This document shows, piece after piece, positions 17,158 through 25,983 of a stretch of DNA of 64,000 bases. The notes beneath the pieces are model-generated. The model did not search any database. It was not told where the DNA came from and worked only from the letters and a program-made list of their open reading frames with translations. Each line of letters opens with the position of its first letter. The first letter of the stretch is position 1. Both the position numbers and the translations under genes were made by a program. Source of the DNA: Thalassobaculum sp. OXR-137 (GTDB lineage: Bacteria > Pseudomonadota > Alphaproteobacteria > Thalassobaculales > Thalassobaculaceae); the NCBI RefSeq assembly GCF_034377285.1, contig NZ_CP139715.1, positions 1,906,001-1,970,000 on the forward strand, read 5' to 3'.

Positions 17158-18006
17158 TCAAGTTTCGTCGCAAATCTCAGCCAGCATCGCGCGCAGCGTT
17201 TTCAGCGAGGCGGCGGTCGCCCTCGGGCCGTCATGGGGCATGTGGGTCTCGATGACGATCGGCAGTTCGCCGCCCGGGGCCGCGTTCAGGATCGTGGCGA
17301 GGCTGCCCGCGTGGTCGATCACGCCCTGGCCGACGGGCACATAGGTCTTATTGGGGGCAAGGTCCTTCACATGCACGGTGCCGCCCAGCCGGGCCGCGTG
17401 GACGAGCTCGTTCTCGCTTGGCGGCGGATGACCGGCGGAAATCTGGTTGGCGAGGTCGATCGCCGCCTTCAGGCGGGGGTGCGGATGGTGCTCGGCGACG
17501 GCGATGATTCCGGCGAGCGTGGCGACGTTGCAGACATGCTCGTTCTCCAGCACCAGATCCACCCCATGGGCCTCGGCCAGGTCGAGCAGGATCTCCAGGT
17601 CGTCGTCCAGATCGGCCGGAGTGAACCCGGGATAGGCCAGATAGGAGAAGATCCGGATCTGCCGCGCGCCCAGCACGTTCGCCACCTCGAAGGCATGGAC
17701 CATCGCGGTCTCGTGGCTCATGGCGTCCGGGTCGAAGCCGTGGAAGTTCGTCCCCTCCGGTACCGGCATGCCCGGCTTCGTCCATTTCAGCAGCGGCGAG
17801 CAGTAGCAACCCACCGTCAGCCCCGCCTCGGCCAGCCGCGCGGCCAGGGCCCCCAACTCCGCATTGTCGAACAGGATGACGTTCCGCTCGTCCACCGCGC
17901 GGATGTCGACCTGGGTGACCGCGTGCTCGGCGGTGAAGGCCAGAACCTCGTCGAGGTTCTGGCTCACTTCATCGGTGATGAGGGCGACGGTGGGGATCGC
18001 TGGCAT
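17158..18006 (-). CDS. sugar-phosphate isomerase/epimerase-type TIM barrel
   Basis: A 282-residue AP-endonuclease-2-like TIM barrel. The ATG at 18006 (MPAIPTVALITDEVSQ) is used; the longer frame to 18252 runs through the upstream gene and has no ribosome site. Metal-binding candidates typical of the fold are seen: LVLENEHVCN (Glu), KAAIDLANQISAGHP (Asp), GTVHVKDLAPN (His and Asp) and LPIVIETHMPHDG (Glu). The substrate is unknown. It is last in an operon with a DsbA-fold isomerase (5 bp gap) and an acyl-CoA ligase. Confidence 0.75.
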   Translation of the reverse strand: MPAIPTVALITDEVSQNLDEVLAFTAEHAVTQVDIRAVDERNVILFDNAELGALAARLAEAGLTVGCYCSPLLKWTKPGMPVPEGTNFHGFDPDAMSHETAMVHAFEVANVLGARQIRIFSYLAYPGFTPADLDDDLEILLDLAEAHGVDLVLENEHVCNVATLAGIIAVAEHHPHPRLKAAIDLANQISAGHPPPSENELVHAARLGGTVHVKDLAPNKTYVPVGQGVIDHAGSLATILNAAPGGELPIVIETHMPHDGPRATAASLKTLRAMLAEICDET

Positions 18007-18011
18007 GGATG

Positions 18012-18605
18012 TCAGAGCCCGAGGCGCCAACGGAGCAGGTCGATGCGGTCCTGGCCCCAGAAGATCTCGCCGTCGGGGAGGACGTAGCTCGGCGCGCCGA
18101 ACACGCCGGCATTGATCGCCTTCTGGGTGTCGGCGGTCAGCTGGTCGTTGTAGTTCGGCGCCGCTTCCACGATGGCCGCCCCGTCCAGGCCGACGCTGTC
18201 GGCGATCTCCTTCACCACATCGGTATCGCCGGTGTCGCGGTCGTCGCGCCACAGGGCGGTCAGCAACGCGTCGCTCAATGCCAGCGCGTCGGCGCCGGTC
18301 TCGCGCGCGGCGATGATGGCGAGCGAGGAGATCGGCGTGGTGATCGGGAAGGCCTTCGGCTCCAGCACCAGGGGAATGTCGAGGAAGTCGCGCCAGCGCT
18401 TCATCTCCATCATCCGGTAGGCCTGGCGCTGCGGCGCGCGCTTCGGCAGCGGCAGGCCGCCTGAGACGGCGAAGACCGCGCCGTAATCGACCGCATGCAC
18501 GCCGACCGTGGCGCCGGCCTGCTTGACGATGTCCAGGAAGCGGCCGGAGCCGAGATAGCTCCAGGGGCTGGAAGTGGAGATGTAGTAGTCGATATGGAGG
18601 CTCAA
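18012..18605 (-). CDS. 2-hydroxychromene-2-carboxylate isomerase-like (DsbA fold)
   Basis: A 197-residue protein of the kappa-GST/HCCA-isomerase branch of the DsbA superfamily. The family start YYISTSSPWSYLGSGRFLDI places a serine where DsbA has its CxxC, and there is a late GVFGAPSYVLPDGEIFWGQD with the cis-proline (Ala-Pro-Ser). Homologues isomerise aromatic degradation intermediates using glutathione. It overlaps the acyl-CoA ligase gene by 4 bp. The context with an aryl- or acyl-CoA ligase suggests catabolism of an aromatic acid, which is inference. Confidence 0.82.
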   Translation of the reverse strand: MSLHIDYYISTSSPWSYLGSGRFLDIVKQAGATVGVHAVDYGAVFAVSGGLPLPKRAPQRQAYRMMEMKRWRDFLDIPLVLEPKAFPITTPISSLAIIAARETGADALALSDALLTALWRDDRDTGDTDVVKEIADSVGLDGAAIVEAAPNYNDQLTADTQKAINAGVFGAPSYVLPDGEIFWGQDRIDLLRWRLGL

Positions 18606-20236
18606 GGCCTGTCTCCTTCGGTGTGGGCGTGACGATCGCGCAGCACGCGCCGCATGATCTTGCCGGTTGTCGTCATCGGCAGTTCGTCGACGAACTCCAC
18701 GATGCGCGGATATTCATGGGCGGCGAGCCGGGTCTTCACATGGCTCTGGATCGCGCGCTTCAGATCGTCGCTCGGCACCTGGCCCTCGGCCAGCACGATG
18801 CAGGCCTTCACCGCCTGGGTGCGCAGCGGGTCCGGCACGCCGATGGCCGCCGCCAGCGCCACCGCTGGATGGGTCATCAGGCAGTCCTCGATCTCGCCCG
18901 GCCCGATGCGGTAGCCGGCCGAGGTGATGACGTCGTCGTCGCGGCCGACATAGTGCAGGTAGCCGTCCTCGTCGGCACGGCCGAGATCGCCGGTCAGCAT
19001 CCAGTCGCCGACGTACTTCTCTTCGGTCGCCTCCGGCTTGTTCCAGTATTTCAGGAACATCACCGGGTCGCCGCGGCGCACGGCGATGGCGCCGGGCTCG
19101 CCGGGCGGCATGAAATTGCCGTCGCCGTCGACGATCGCGACCTTGTGGCCGGGGATCGGCTTGCCCATGGAGCCGGGGCGCACCTCCATGATCGACGCGC
19201 AGTTGCCGACCACCAGGTTGCACTCGGTCTGGCCGTAGAACTCGTTGATGGTGAAGCCGAAGGTGCGCCGTCCCCAGTCCAGCAACTCGGCCCCCAGGCT
19301 CTCGCCGCCGGAGCCGATAGACCGCATGGTCGGGCAGCGGGCGTCCGGTACCTGGCGCATCATCTTCAGCGCGGTCGGCGGCAGGAAGGCGTTGCGCACC
19401 CCGTGCCGGGCGATGAAGTCGAACGCGGCCTCCGGCTCGAACTTGGCGAACCGGTACGCGACCACCGGGATGCCGTGATGCAGCGACGGCAGCAGCACAT
19501 CGATCAGCCCGCCGATCCAGGCCCAGTCGGCCGGCGTCCAGAACCGGTCGCCCGGCTTGGGGAAGAACTCCTGCGGAAACTCCACGCCCGGCAGATGGCC
19601 GAGCAACACCCGGTGGGCGTGCAGCGCACCTTTGGGCGGGCCGGTGGTGCCCGAGGTGTAGATGATGATCGCCGGATCGTCGGCCAACGTGTCGACCGGT
19701 GCAAAGCGATCCGATGCGGCGGCCAGGGCCGGGGCGAAGGCCTCCCAGCCGGCGCCGTCGCGGCTCTCGTCGGCCACCAGGACCAGCTTCAGGTTCGGCA
19801 GCCGGTCGCGGATCGCCTCGATCTTGGGCAGGCTCTCCCGGTCGGTAACCAGGGCGGCGGCCCCGCTGTCGGCCAAGCGGTAGAGCAGGGCGTCCTCGCC
19901 GAACAGGGTGAAGAGCGGCACCGAGACCATGCCGGCCTTGTGGGCGGCGATATGGGCGATGGCGGTTTCCGGGCGCTGGGGCAGCAGGATCGCCACCCGG
20001 TCGCCGCGGACCAGCCCGGCGCCCGCCAGCACGTTGGCGAGCCGGTTCGACGCGCGCTTCAGCTCGGTGAACGAGAGCTCGCGGACCTTGCCGTCGGCAT
20101 GGACATGGATAAGCGCGGTCCCGGCGCCGGCATCGGCGTGCCGGTCGCAGATATCCACGCCGATATTGTAGTGCTCCGGCACCCGCCATCGGAAGCGGGC
20201 GCACGCCTCCTCATAGCTGGCGGCGGGGTCGAGCAT
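18602..20236 (-). CDS. acyl-CoA ligase, AMP-forming (medium-chain/benzoate-type)
   Basis: A 544-residue adenylate-forming enzyme. Motifs: IIYTSGTTGPPKGALHAHR (P-loop), NEFYGQTECNLVVGN, TGDLGRADEDGYLHYVGRD, DDVITSAGYRIGPGEIEDCL (hinge and A8), and the terminal Lys motif TTTGKIMRRVLRD. It activates a carboxylic acid as an acyl-AMP and then a CoA thioester. The N-terminal FRWRVPEHYNIGVDICDRHA is like acetyl/medium-chain or benzoate-CoA ligases. The ATG at 20236 is preceded by GGGAGGACCC. It is the first gene of a three-gene operon. Confidence 0.88.
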   Translation of the reverse strand: MLDPAASYEEACARFRWRVPEHYNIGVDICDRHADAGAGTALIHVHADGKVRELSFTELKRASNRLANVLAGAGLVRGDRVAILLPQRPETAIAHIAAHKAGMVSVPLFTLFGEDALLYRLADSGAAALVTDRESLPKIEAIRDRLPNLKLVLVADESRDGAGWEAFAPALAAASDRFAPVDTLADDPAIIIYTSGTTGPPKGALHAHRVLLGHLPGVEFPQEFFPKPGDRFWTPADWAWIGGLIDVLLPSLHHGIPVVAYRFAKFEPEAAFDFIARHGVRNAFLPPTALKMMRQVPDARCPTMRSIGSGGESLGAELLDWGRRTFGFTINEFYGQTECNLVVGNCASIMEVRPGSMGKPIPGHKVAIVDGDGNFMPPGEPGAIAVRRGDPVMFLKYWNKPEATEEKYVGDWMLTGDLGRADEDGYLHYVGRDDDVITSAGYRIGPGEIEDCLMTHPAVALAAAIGVPDPLRTQAVKACIVLAEGQVPSDDLKRAIQSHVKTRLAAHEYPRIVEFVDELPMTTTGKIMRRVLRDRHAHTEGDRP

Positions 20237-20438
20237 GGGTCCTCCCTTCGGAGATCAAAGCGCGCTCCCAGGGCGCGGGCAAGGCCGCTGAGGGCTGACG
20301 GGGGCGCCAGAATGGGCCTGGAGGGGTACGGCGTACAGGAACGTTCTCTCAAGACTGCGTGGATTGAAGGGTTATTCCGCCCGCCCGATCCGGCAGGGCG
20401 CGGCCGGCGGTCCGTGAGTGTGGCGCGGCGAGGCCGCG

Positions 20439-21209
20439 ATGGGCTACAAATTTCCCATGCGTGAACTGAGCGAAGCCGAATTCCACCGTTACGCCCGCCA
20501 CCTCATCCTCGACGAGGTCGGGGAGGAGGGCCAGGCGCGGCTGCTGGACGCCCGGGTCGTGGTGATCGGCGCCGGCGGCCTGGGCGCGCCGGTGTCCCTG
20601 TATCTGGCGGCGGCCGGGGTCGGCACCCTGGTACTGGTGGACGACGACGAGGTCGACCTGACGAACCTGCAGCGTCAGGTGGTGCACATGACCGACGCGG
20701 TGGGCCGGCCCAAGGTCGACTCGGCGGCGGAGACCCTGGCGCGGGTCAATCCGGAGATCGCGGTGGAGCGGGTGGCCGAGCGGCTGACGCCGGAAAATGC
20801 CGGCCGGATCTTGGCCGGCGCCGATGTGGTGGTCGACGGCTCCGACAATTTCGCCACCCGCTATGCCCTGAACGACGCCTGCCGGACGGCGGGCGTGCCG
20901 CTGGTGGCCGGTGCCCTGTCGCGGTTCGAGGGCCAGCTCACCACGGTGATGCCCGAGGCCGACGCGCCCTGCTACCGCTGCCTGTTCCCCGAGACGCCCG
21001 ATCCGGCGCTCACGCCGCGCTGCGAGGAGGCCGGGATCCTGGGCGCCGTCGCCGGGGTGATCGGCACGCTGCAGGCGACCGAGACCCTGAAGCTGATCCT
21101 CGGCCTCGGCGAGCCCCTGCGCGGCCGACTGATGCTGTGGGATGCGCTCGACATGTCGGTGCAGGAGATCCGCTACAGGAAGCGGCCGGGCTGTCCGACC
21201 TGCGGGTGA
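20439..21209 (+). CDS. moeB: MoeB/ThiF-type sulfur-carrier adenylyltransferase
   Basis: A 256-residue E1-like enzyme that adenylates the C-terminal Gly-Gly of a sulfur carrier such as MoaD or ThiS. Seen: VVIGAGGLGAP (44-51), NLQRQVVH, DGSDNFATRYALND (133-146), zinc pairs Cys178/Cys181 and Cys252/Cys255, and Cys195 in TPRCEEAGILG. There is no rhodanese extension. Start candidates are GTG 20418, ATG 20439 and ATG 20457; GAGG at 20430-20433 favours 20439. MoeB and ThiF cannot be separated safely from sequence alone. It is divergent from the acyl-CoA ligase gene. Confidence 0.85.
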   Translation: MGYKFPMRELSEAEFHRYARHLILDEVGEEGQARLLDARVVVIGAGGLGAPVSLYLAAAGVGTLVLVDDDEVDLTNLQRQVVHMTDAVGRPKVDSAAETLARVNPEIAVERVAERLTPENAGRILAGADVVVDGSDNFATRYALNDACRTAGVPLVAGALSRFEGQLTTVMPEADAPCYRCLFPETPDPALTPRCEEAGILGAVAGVIGTLQATETLKLILGLGEPLRGRLMLWDALDMSVQEIRYRKRPGCPTCG

Positions 21210-21256
21210 CGGTGGGGATAATGTCCCCATAGCGCTTCTTGCCCGACTTCCCTTTT

Positions 21257-21357
21257 CCCGACTTCCTGGACTTGATCCAGGACCGTTATTCGACCGTCGA
21301 TCATAGGGTCCTGGATCGGTCTCCGGATCAAGTCCGGAGCCCGTCCAGGAAGTCGGG
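21257..21357. repeat. cloverleaf-type intergenic repeat, copy 3
   Basis: Outer stem of 14 bp: CCCGACTTCCTGGA (21257-21270) with TCCAGGAAGTCGGG (21344-21357). Arm 1 TCCTGGA-CTTGA-TCCAGGA (21264-21282) competes with the outer stem. Arm 2 is TCCAGGACC (21276-21284) with GGTCCTGGA (21307-21315). Arm 3 is CTCCGGA-TCAAG-TCCGGAG (21321-21339). Loops 1 and 3 are reverse complements. It lies between two convergent genes. Confidence 0.75.
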
Positions 21358-21377
21358 GAAAGAAGGAAGTTGGAGCC

Positions 21378-21923
21378 CTACAGCCCCTGCACCGGCTCCG
21401 GGAACGCCGCGAAATCGGTCTGGCCCTGGGTGCGGCGCCAGTGGTCGAGCGCCCAGTGCACGCTGGGGAAGGCGAGGTCGTCCCAGGGGATCTCGTCCCA
21501 GGTGAACAGCCCCACCTCCCGCGTCTCCTCGCCCGCCTTCACGTCCGGGTCGAGCAGCCGGGCGCGGTAGATCATCTGCACCTGGCTGATCCGGGGAATG
21601 TTGTAGATGCCGAGCAGGGCGTCGATCTCGATCTTGGCATAGGCCTCTTCCCAGGCCTCGCGCATCGCCCCCTCGACGGTGGTCTCCCGCTCTTCCATAT
21701 AGCCGGCCGGGATCGTCCAGTAGCCGTCGCGCGGATCGATGGCGCGGCGGCAGAGCAGGAACTTGTCGCCCAGGGTGACCACCGAGCCGACGACGATCTT
21801 CGGGTTCACGTAGTTGATGAACCCGCAATCGTCGCAAACCAGCCGCTCCCGGTTGTCGCCATGGGGGACGCGGCGGATGACGGGACCCTGGGGGCCGGAG
21901 GGGGGAGGCGCGGTGTCTGACAT
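21378..21923 (-). CDS. Nudix hydrolase with N-terminal zinc ribbon
   Basis: A 181-residue protein starting at ATG 21923 (MSDTAPP...). A short zinc-ribbon-like start (RLVCDDCGFINYVNPK) precedes a Nudix fold. The Nudix box is GYMEERETTVEGAMREAWEE followed by AYAKI; the usual Gly near the end of the box is Tyr here, otherwise the catalytic REAWEE is intact. Relatives hydrolyse nucleoside diphosphate derivatives such as ADP-ribose or NADH; the substrate is not clear. It is monocistronic, convergent with moeB, with repeat copy 3 just past its stop. Confidence 0.85.
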   Translation of the reverse strand: MSDTAPPPSGPQGPVIRRVPHGDNRERLVCDDCGFINYVNPKIVVGSVVTLGDKFLLCRRAIDPRDGYWTIPAGYMEERETTVEGAMREAWEEAYAKIEIDALLGIYNIPRISQVQMIYRARLLDPDVKAGEETREVGLFTWDEIPWDDLAFPSVHWALDHWRRTQGQTDFAAFPEPVQGL

Positions 21924-22002
21924 GCGCAGAGTTTGGCGGGCCGCGTCGCCGCCCGCAACTGGCGCCGGACGTTTTCCGCCGGCGAGCCCGACATCGGGGT
22001 AC

Positions 22003-22027
22003 AAAAAAAGCGGCCTTGAGCCGCTTT
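22003..22027 (-). terminator. rho-independent terminator of the small gene at 22064
   Basis: On the minus strand the stem is AAAGCGGC-TCAAG-GCCGCTTT (22007-22027), followed by more T residues from the A-tract at 22003-22009. It lies 37 bp after the stop of the gene at 22064-22324, transcribed the same way. Stem 8 bp, loop 5 nt. Confidence 0.85.
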
Positions 22028-22063
22028 GGTCGATTCGTCGCCTCTACTCAGAGGACAGCGAGA

Positions 22064-22324
22064 TCAGACGAAGATATCGAGATTCTCGCCGCGCCCGCTG
22101 CCCCGGCTGAACGCGAAGGCGGCGCGGCCGCCTTCCACCCGCTGCTGACGATCCTGCTCGTTATCGGCTCCGACCTGCTCGGCTTCCGAATTCTGCTGGA
22201 CCGGATTTGAGGTGAGGTTTCGGGTGGCGGTGGAGGACCGCTCCTGCTGCACCGGACGCGGGACCACCAGCCCGGCATTGGGCAGCGTGGTGGATGTCGA
22301 CGGTGTGAGAGCGGGTTGAAGCAT
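22064..22324 (-). CDS. small polar protein of unknown function
   Basis: An 86-residue protein starting at ATG 22324 behind GGAG (8-nt spacing). It is rich in Gln, Ser, Thr and Asn in its middle (RSSTATRNLTSNPVQQNSE) and ends GRGENLDIFV, so it is probably intrinsically disordered with an ordered C-terminal tail. No signal peptide is seen. It has its own ribosome site and a clear terminator, which argue that it is a real, independently transcribed gene. I do not recognise a function. Confidence 0.55.
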   Translation of the reverse strand: MLQPALTPSTSTTLPNAGLVVPRPVQQERSSTATRNLTSNPVQQNSEAEQVGADNEQDRQQRVEGGRAAFAFSRGSGRGENLDIFV

Positions 22325-22395
22325 TTTTCAGTCTCCAACCGCAAATATAGAGCTTAACGTCTTCGGATTCAAGGAACTGCGGAAACCTGCGGTTT

Positions 22396-23157
22396 TCAGG
22401 CCCCGTCGGATGTCCGGGCGCGCGCCCTCTTAACCAATCTGACCAGCTCCACGCGGGCCGTTTCGGCGTCGTGGACCGGCTTGTCGAAGGGCAGGCGGGC
22501 GGTGCGGCCGCCGCAGCGCAGGTCGGCGCCCTCGGCGTCGACACCGGTCAGGATCCATCCCTCCCCATTCAGGCCGAGCAGCACCTTGGCGTAGAGCGCG
22601 ACGGCGTCGGCGTGATCCTGGTTCATGTGCCCGACCACGTCCGCCCCATGCTCCGCCAGCGCCGCCGGCGCGTCGCCGAGAACGGCGGCGCCGTCGACCC
22701 AGTGGATGCGCCCGAAACCGGCGACGATATGGGCGCGCTCCACCGCCATGCGCCAGACCGAGAAGTCGCCGAACCCGGCATACATTTCGGCGGAGGGGTG
22801 GCGGGCGAGGAAGCGCGCCCGGTGGCGGGGATCGTCGGTCTTCTCCAGCCGTCCCATCACCGTCGCCCGCGCGCCAGTCAGCGGCTCGTCCAGCCCGGCG
22901 GTGCCGTCGACCAGCAGGCTGGCGCGGGGATCGGCCAGCAGGTTGCGGGTGTGGTCGGCCAGGGTGGAGATCAGCAGGATCGGGGAGGCGTCCTGATCGA
23001 CGGCCATCATCACCAGGGAGGCGTAGGGCCAGCCGGTCGGCGCGTCGGAACCGTCGCGCTGCAGGGTCGCCAGCACCGCCCGGTCGCAGGACCGCAGGAG
23101 ATCCCGCACCGGCCGGGCCGGAGAGGAAGACTTGGCGTCTGGATCGCTCATTCCCAT
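22396..23157 (-). CDS. HugZ-like pyridoxamine-phosphate-oxidase-fold protein (DUF2470)
   Basis: A 253-residue protein with an N-terminal FMN-binding split barrel ([60 protein letters not shown]) and a C-terminal DUF2470-like domain ([20 protein letters not shown] and [14 protein letters not shown]). This arrangement is found in heme-utilisation HugZ-type proteins; binding of heme or flavin is possible but not shown. ATGs at 23157 and 23151 are both possible; 23157 is used. Divergent from chvI. Confidence 0.75.
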   Translation of the reverse strand: MGMSDPDAKSSSPARPVRDLLRSCDRAVLATLQRDGSDAPTGWPYASLVMMAVDQDASPILLISTLADHTRNLLADPRASLLVDGTAGLDEPLTGARATVMGRLEKTDDPRHRARFLARHPSAEMYAGFGDFSVWRMAVERAHIVAGFGRIHWVDGAAVLGDAPAALAEHGADVVGHMNQDHADAVALYAKVLLGLNGEGWILTGVDAEGADLRCGGRTARLPFDKPVHDAETARVELVRLVKRARARTSDGA

Positions 23158-23303
23158 GCTATACACCGGGACGGGCGGTGATCGAAATGCGGCGCATTCG
23201 GGGCGCCGCCCGAATTTTTCGCCCCATTGCGGCCAAGCCCTCGCCGGAATGGGGGGGCAAACCCGAAGACTGGCAACGACGTGTTGCGGGAAAGGGGCGG
23301 ATC

Positions 23304-23999
23304 ATGACGAACACCATCGCGCTGGTCGACGACGACCAGAACATCCTCACATCTGTTTCCATGGCGCTGGAGTCGGAAGGCTTCCAGGTGCGCACCTACA
23401 AGGACGGCGAGGAGGCCCTGCGCGGTCTGAACCAGCGGCCGGTCGACCTGGCGGTGCTGGACATCAAGATGCCACGGCTCGACGGGATGGAATTGCTGCA
23501 GCGCCTGCGCAAGACCTCCACCCTGCCGGTGATCTTCCTGACCTCCAAGGACGACGAGGTGGACGAGGTGCTCGGCCTGCGGATGGGCGCGGACGACTAC
23601 ATCCGCAAGCCGTTCTCCCAGCGCCTGCTGATCGAGCGCATCCGGGCGCTGCTGCGGCGCCAGGATCTGGCGCAGGACGAGTTCAATCCGCAGTCGGAGG
23701 CGCCGCTGGTGCGCGGCGAGCTTGTGCTCGACGGCGCGCGGCACATCTGCTCCTGGGCCGGCAAGCCGGTGCCGCTGACCGTCACAGAGTTTCTCATCCT
23801 GCGCGCGCTGGCGGTGCGGCCGGGCCATGTGAAGAGCCGGGACCAACTGATGGACGCCGCCTATGGCGACAACATCTACGTGGACGACCGCACCATCGAC
23901 AGCCACATCAAGCGCATCCGCAAGAAGTTCAAATCCGCCGACGACCAGTTCTCCAAGATAGAAACCCTCTACGGGGTGGGTTACCGGTACCGCGAGTGA
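23304..23999 (+). CDS. chvI: response regulator ChvI
   Basis: A 231-residue OmpR-type regulator. Receiver domain: acidic patch VDDD at 8-11, phosphoacceptor Asp53 in [11 protein letters not shown], and [13 protein letters not shown] plus the YIRKPFSQ lysine. DNA-binding winged helix from about 130 ([46 protein letters not shown]). In relatives ChvI responds to acid and envelope stress and controls exopolysaccharide. ATG 23304 has AAGGGG before it; earlier in-frame ATGs have an unconserved leader. chvG follows after 42 bp. Confidence 0.92.
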   Translation: MTNTIALVDDDQNILTSVSMALESEGFQVRTYKDGEEALRGLNQRPVDLAVLDIKMPRLDGMELLQRLRKTSTLPVIFLTSKDDEVDEVLGLRMGADDYIRKPFSQRLLIERIRALLRRQDLAQDEFNPQSEAPLVRGELVLDGARHICSWAGKPVPLTVTEFLILRALAVRPGHVKSRDQLMDAAYGDNIYVDDRTIDSHIKRIRKKFKSADDQFSKIETLYGVGYRYRE

Positions 24000-24041
24000 T
24001 CCGGGACCAGGACCGGAGATGACGGGCGACCGGGGACGGCA

Positions 24042-25772
24042 ATGGCGGTAACGGGCCGAGACGGATTGCGGGCCGATCCGAGCGATCAGCGGATTGCCGC
24101 GGGCAAGGCGGAGAGCGGCGCGGGTGCCGCCAGGACCCGTCGGGGGGCGGCGGCCAAGCGGCGCCGCGTCTTCGCCCTGCGCTGGCCGTCGGTATCCGGG
24201 CTCACCGCCCGCATCCTGGCGATCAACCTGGTGTCCATCGCCATCCTGTTCGTCGGCGTGCTGTATCTCGACCGCTACCAGAACGCCCTGATCCGTGGTG
24301 AGCTGGACGCCCTGACCCGTCAGGCGGAGGTGATCGCCCGGGCGATCGGCGAACTCGGCATAGAGCCGAACGTGATCCAGGACGAGGGTCTGGACCCGGT
24401 TCGCGTCCAGCGCATCGTCCGGCGACTGTCGGTCGTCACCTCCTCGCGGATCCGGGTCTATCACCCCACCGGCCTGCTATTGGCGGACAGCCGCCGGCTC
24501 GCCGGACCGGCGGGCATGGTCCGGATCGTCCCGCTGCCGCCGCCGATGGAAAACGAGCCGCTCGCCCGGCTGGCCATCGATCTCTACAACGCCATGGTCA
24601 ATTGGCTGCCGCGCCGCGGTCAGCTTCCGGTCTGGCGCGAGCAGCCGAGCGACGGCGGGGTCCTGAAGGAGGTCACCGCCGCCCTGGCCGGCACCACCGA
24701 GCGGGCGGTGCGGAAGACCGAGCAGGGCGGACTGGTCCTGTCCACCGCCGTCCCGGTGCAGCGCTACAAACAGGTGCTGGGCGCGCTGATGCTGTCGCTC
24801 GACGGCGACGAGATCGACACCGCCGTGCGCGAGGTCCGCTTTGAGATCCTGTCGATCTTCGCCTTCACCCTGCTGGTGACGATCCTGCTCTCGCTGTATC
24901 TGGCCGGCACCATCACCCGGCCGATCCAGCGCCTGGCCCATGCCGCCGTGCTGGTGCGCAACAATCGGCACCGGCGCATCCAGATCCCCGATTTCGGCGG
25001 CCGCAAGGACGAGATCGGCGACCTGTCGCGCTCGATCCGCTCGATGACCGAGGAGCTGTGGCGCCGGCTCGACGCGATCGAGGGCTTCGCCGCCGACGTG
25101 GCCCACGAGATCAAGAATCCGCTGACCTCCCTGCGCAGCGCGGTGGAGACGGCGGCCCGGATCGACGATCCGGAGCGCCAGCGGCGCCTGCTGGCCGTCA
25201 TCGTCGACGATGTGGAGCGGCTGAACCGACTGATCACCGACATCTCCTCGGCCTCGCGCATCGCCGCAGAGATCAGCCGGGAGGAGGAGGAGCGGGTCGA
25301 TGTCGGCGGGCTGCTGGGTACGCTGGCGGAGGTCTATGGCGTTGCCCGCGAGGATCGCGGCGGCCCGCCGGTCCGCGCCGAACTGACCGACCCGGAAAAG
25401 CTGATCGTCAACGGCCACGAGGGCCGGCTGGTTCAGGTGCTGCGGAACCTCATCGAGAACGCGATCAGCTTCTCCCCGCCCGACGGGGCGGTGCGCCTGC
25501 GGGCGCATCCCGCCAATGGGGAGGTGATGATCGTGGTCGAGGACGACGGGCCCGGCCTGCCGGACGGCAAGCTGGAGGCCGTGTTCGACCGGTTCTATTC
25601 GGAGCGCCCGGAAGGCGAGAAGTTCGGCACCCATTCCGGCCTCGGCCTGTCGATCTCGCGTCAGATCATCGAGGCCCATGACGGGCTGGTCCGGGCCGAG
25701 AACCGCAAGAGCCCCGACGGCAAGACCCTGGGCGCCCGTTTCATCATCCGGCTGCCGGCCGCCGAGGACTGA
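24042..25772 (+). CDS. chvG: sensor histidine kinase ChvG
   Basis: A 576-residue inner-membrane kinase. An N-terminal helix (residues about 52-75, LTARILAINLVSIAILFVGV) and a second one (about 268-290, EILSIFAFTLLVTILLSLYL) bracket a periplasmic sensor domain; then a HAMP domain (about 290-340), DVAHEIKNPLTSL with the phosphorylated His355, and an ATPase domain (RNLIENAISFSPPDGAV, DDGPGLPDGKLEAVFDRFY, HSGLGLSISRQIIEAHDGL). The first 45 residues are basic and cytoplasmic. It is co-transcribed with chvI. hprK, often next in related genomes, is absent here. Confidence 0.92.
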   Translation: MAVTGRDGLRADPSDQRIAAGKAESGAGAARTRRGAAAKRRRVFALRWPSVSGLTARILAINLVSIAILFVGVLYLDRYQNALIRGELDALTRQAEVIARAIGELGIEPNVIQDEGLDPVRVQRIVRRLSVVTSSRIRVYHPTGLLLADSRRLAGPAGMVRIVPLPPPMENEPLARLAIDLYNAMVNWLPRRGQLPVWREQPSDGGVLKEVTAALAGTTERAVRKTEQGGLVLSTAVPVQRYKQVLGALMLSLDGDEIDTAVREVRFEILSIFAFTLLVTILLSLYLAGTITRPIQRLAHAAVLVRNNRHRRIQIPDFGGRKDEIGDLSRSIRSMTEELWRRLDAIEGFAADVAHEIKNPLTSLRSAVETAARIDDPERQRRLLAVIVDDVERLNRLITDISSASRIAAEISREEEERVDVGGLLGTLAEVYGVAREDRGGPPVRAELTDPEKLIVNGHEGRLVQVLRNLIENAISFSPPDGAVRLRAHPANGEVMIVVEDDGPGLPDGKLEAVFDRFYSERPEGEKFGTHSGLGLSISRQIIEAHDGLVRAENRKSPDGKTLGARFIIRLPAAED

Positions 25773-25903
25773 GCCGCCCGGCAGGTCCCAGGCAGTTCAC
25801 GGCAAGAAATGGAGGTGGGGCGGAGCGGGCCTCTCCACCCCACCTCTGCGGCTCACCCTGCCTACGGCGCCGCCGGTCTCGGGACCTGGGGAAGGGCCGC
25901 AAG

Positions 25904-25960
25904 CCGGGTCGGGGCTGCCGGGACCGGGGGGACAGTCGGGGCAGCCCCGGAACGACCCGG
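25904..25960. other. bulged GC-rich hairpin after chvG
   Basis: CCGGGTCG (25904-25911) pairs with CGACCCGG (25953-25960), and GGGCTGCC (25912-25919) with GGCAGCCC (25940-25947), leaving a 5-nt bulge. It is 132 bp after the chvG stop and 24 bp after the stop of the convergent dioxygenase gene. There is no T-run. It shares the CCGG-rich style of the cloverleaf repeats but lacks their outer stem. Confidence 0.45.
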
Positions 25961-25983
25961 GGTCAGGGTGGGCACGTTCAGGC

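Noticed and set aside
21378-21923. NudC (NADH pyrophosphatase) assignment
   Set aside because: The protein lacks the second CxxC pair and the N-terminal NUDIX-like domain of NudC, and it is too short, so only a general Nudix call is given.
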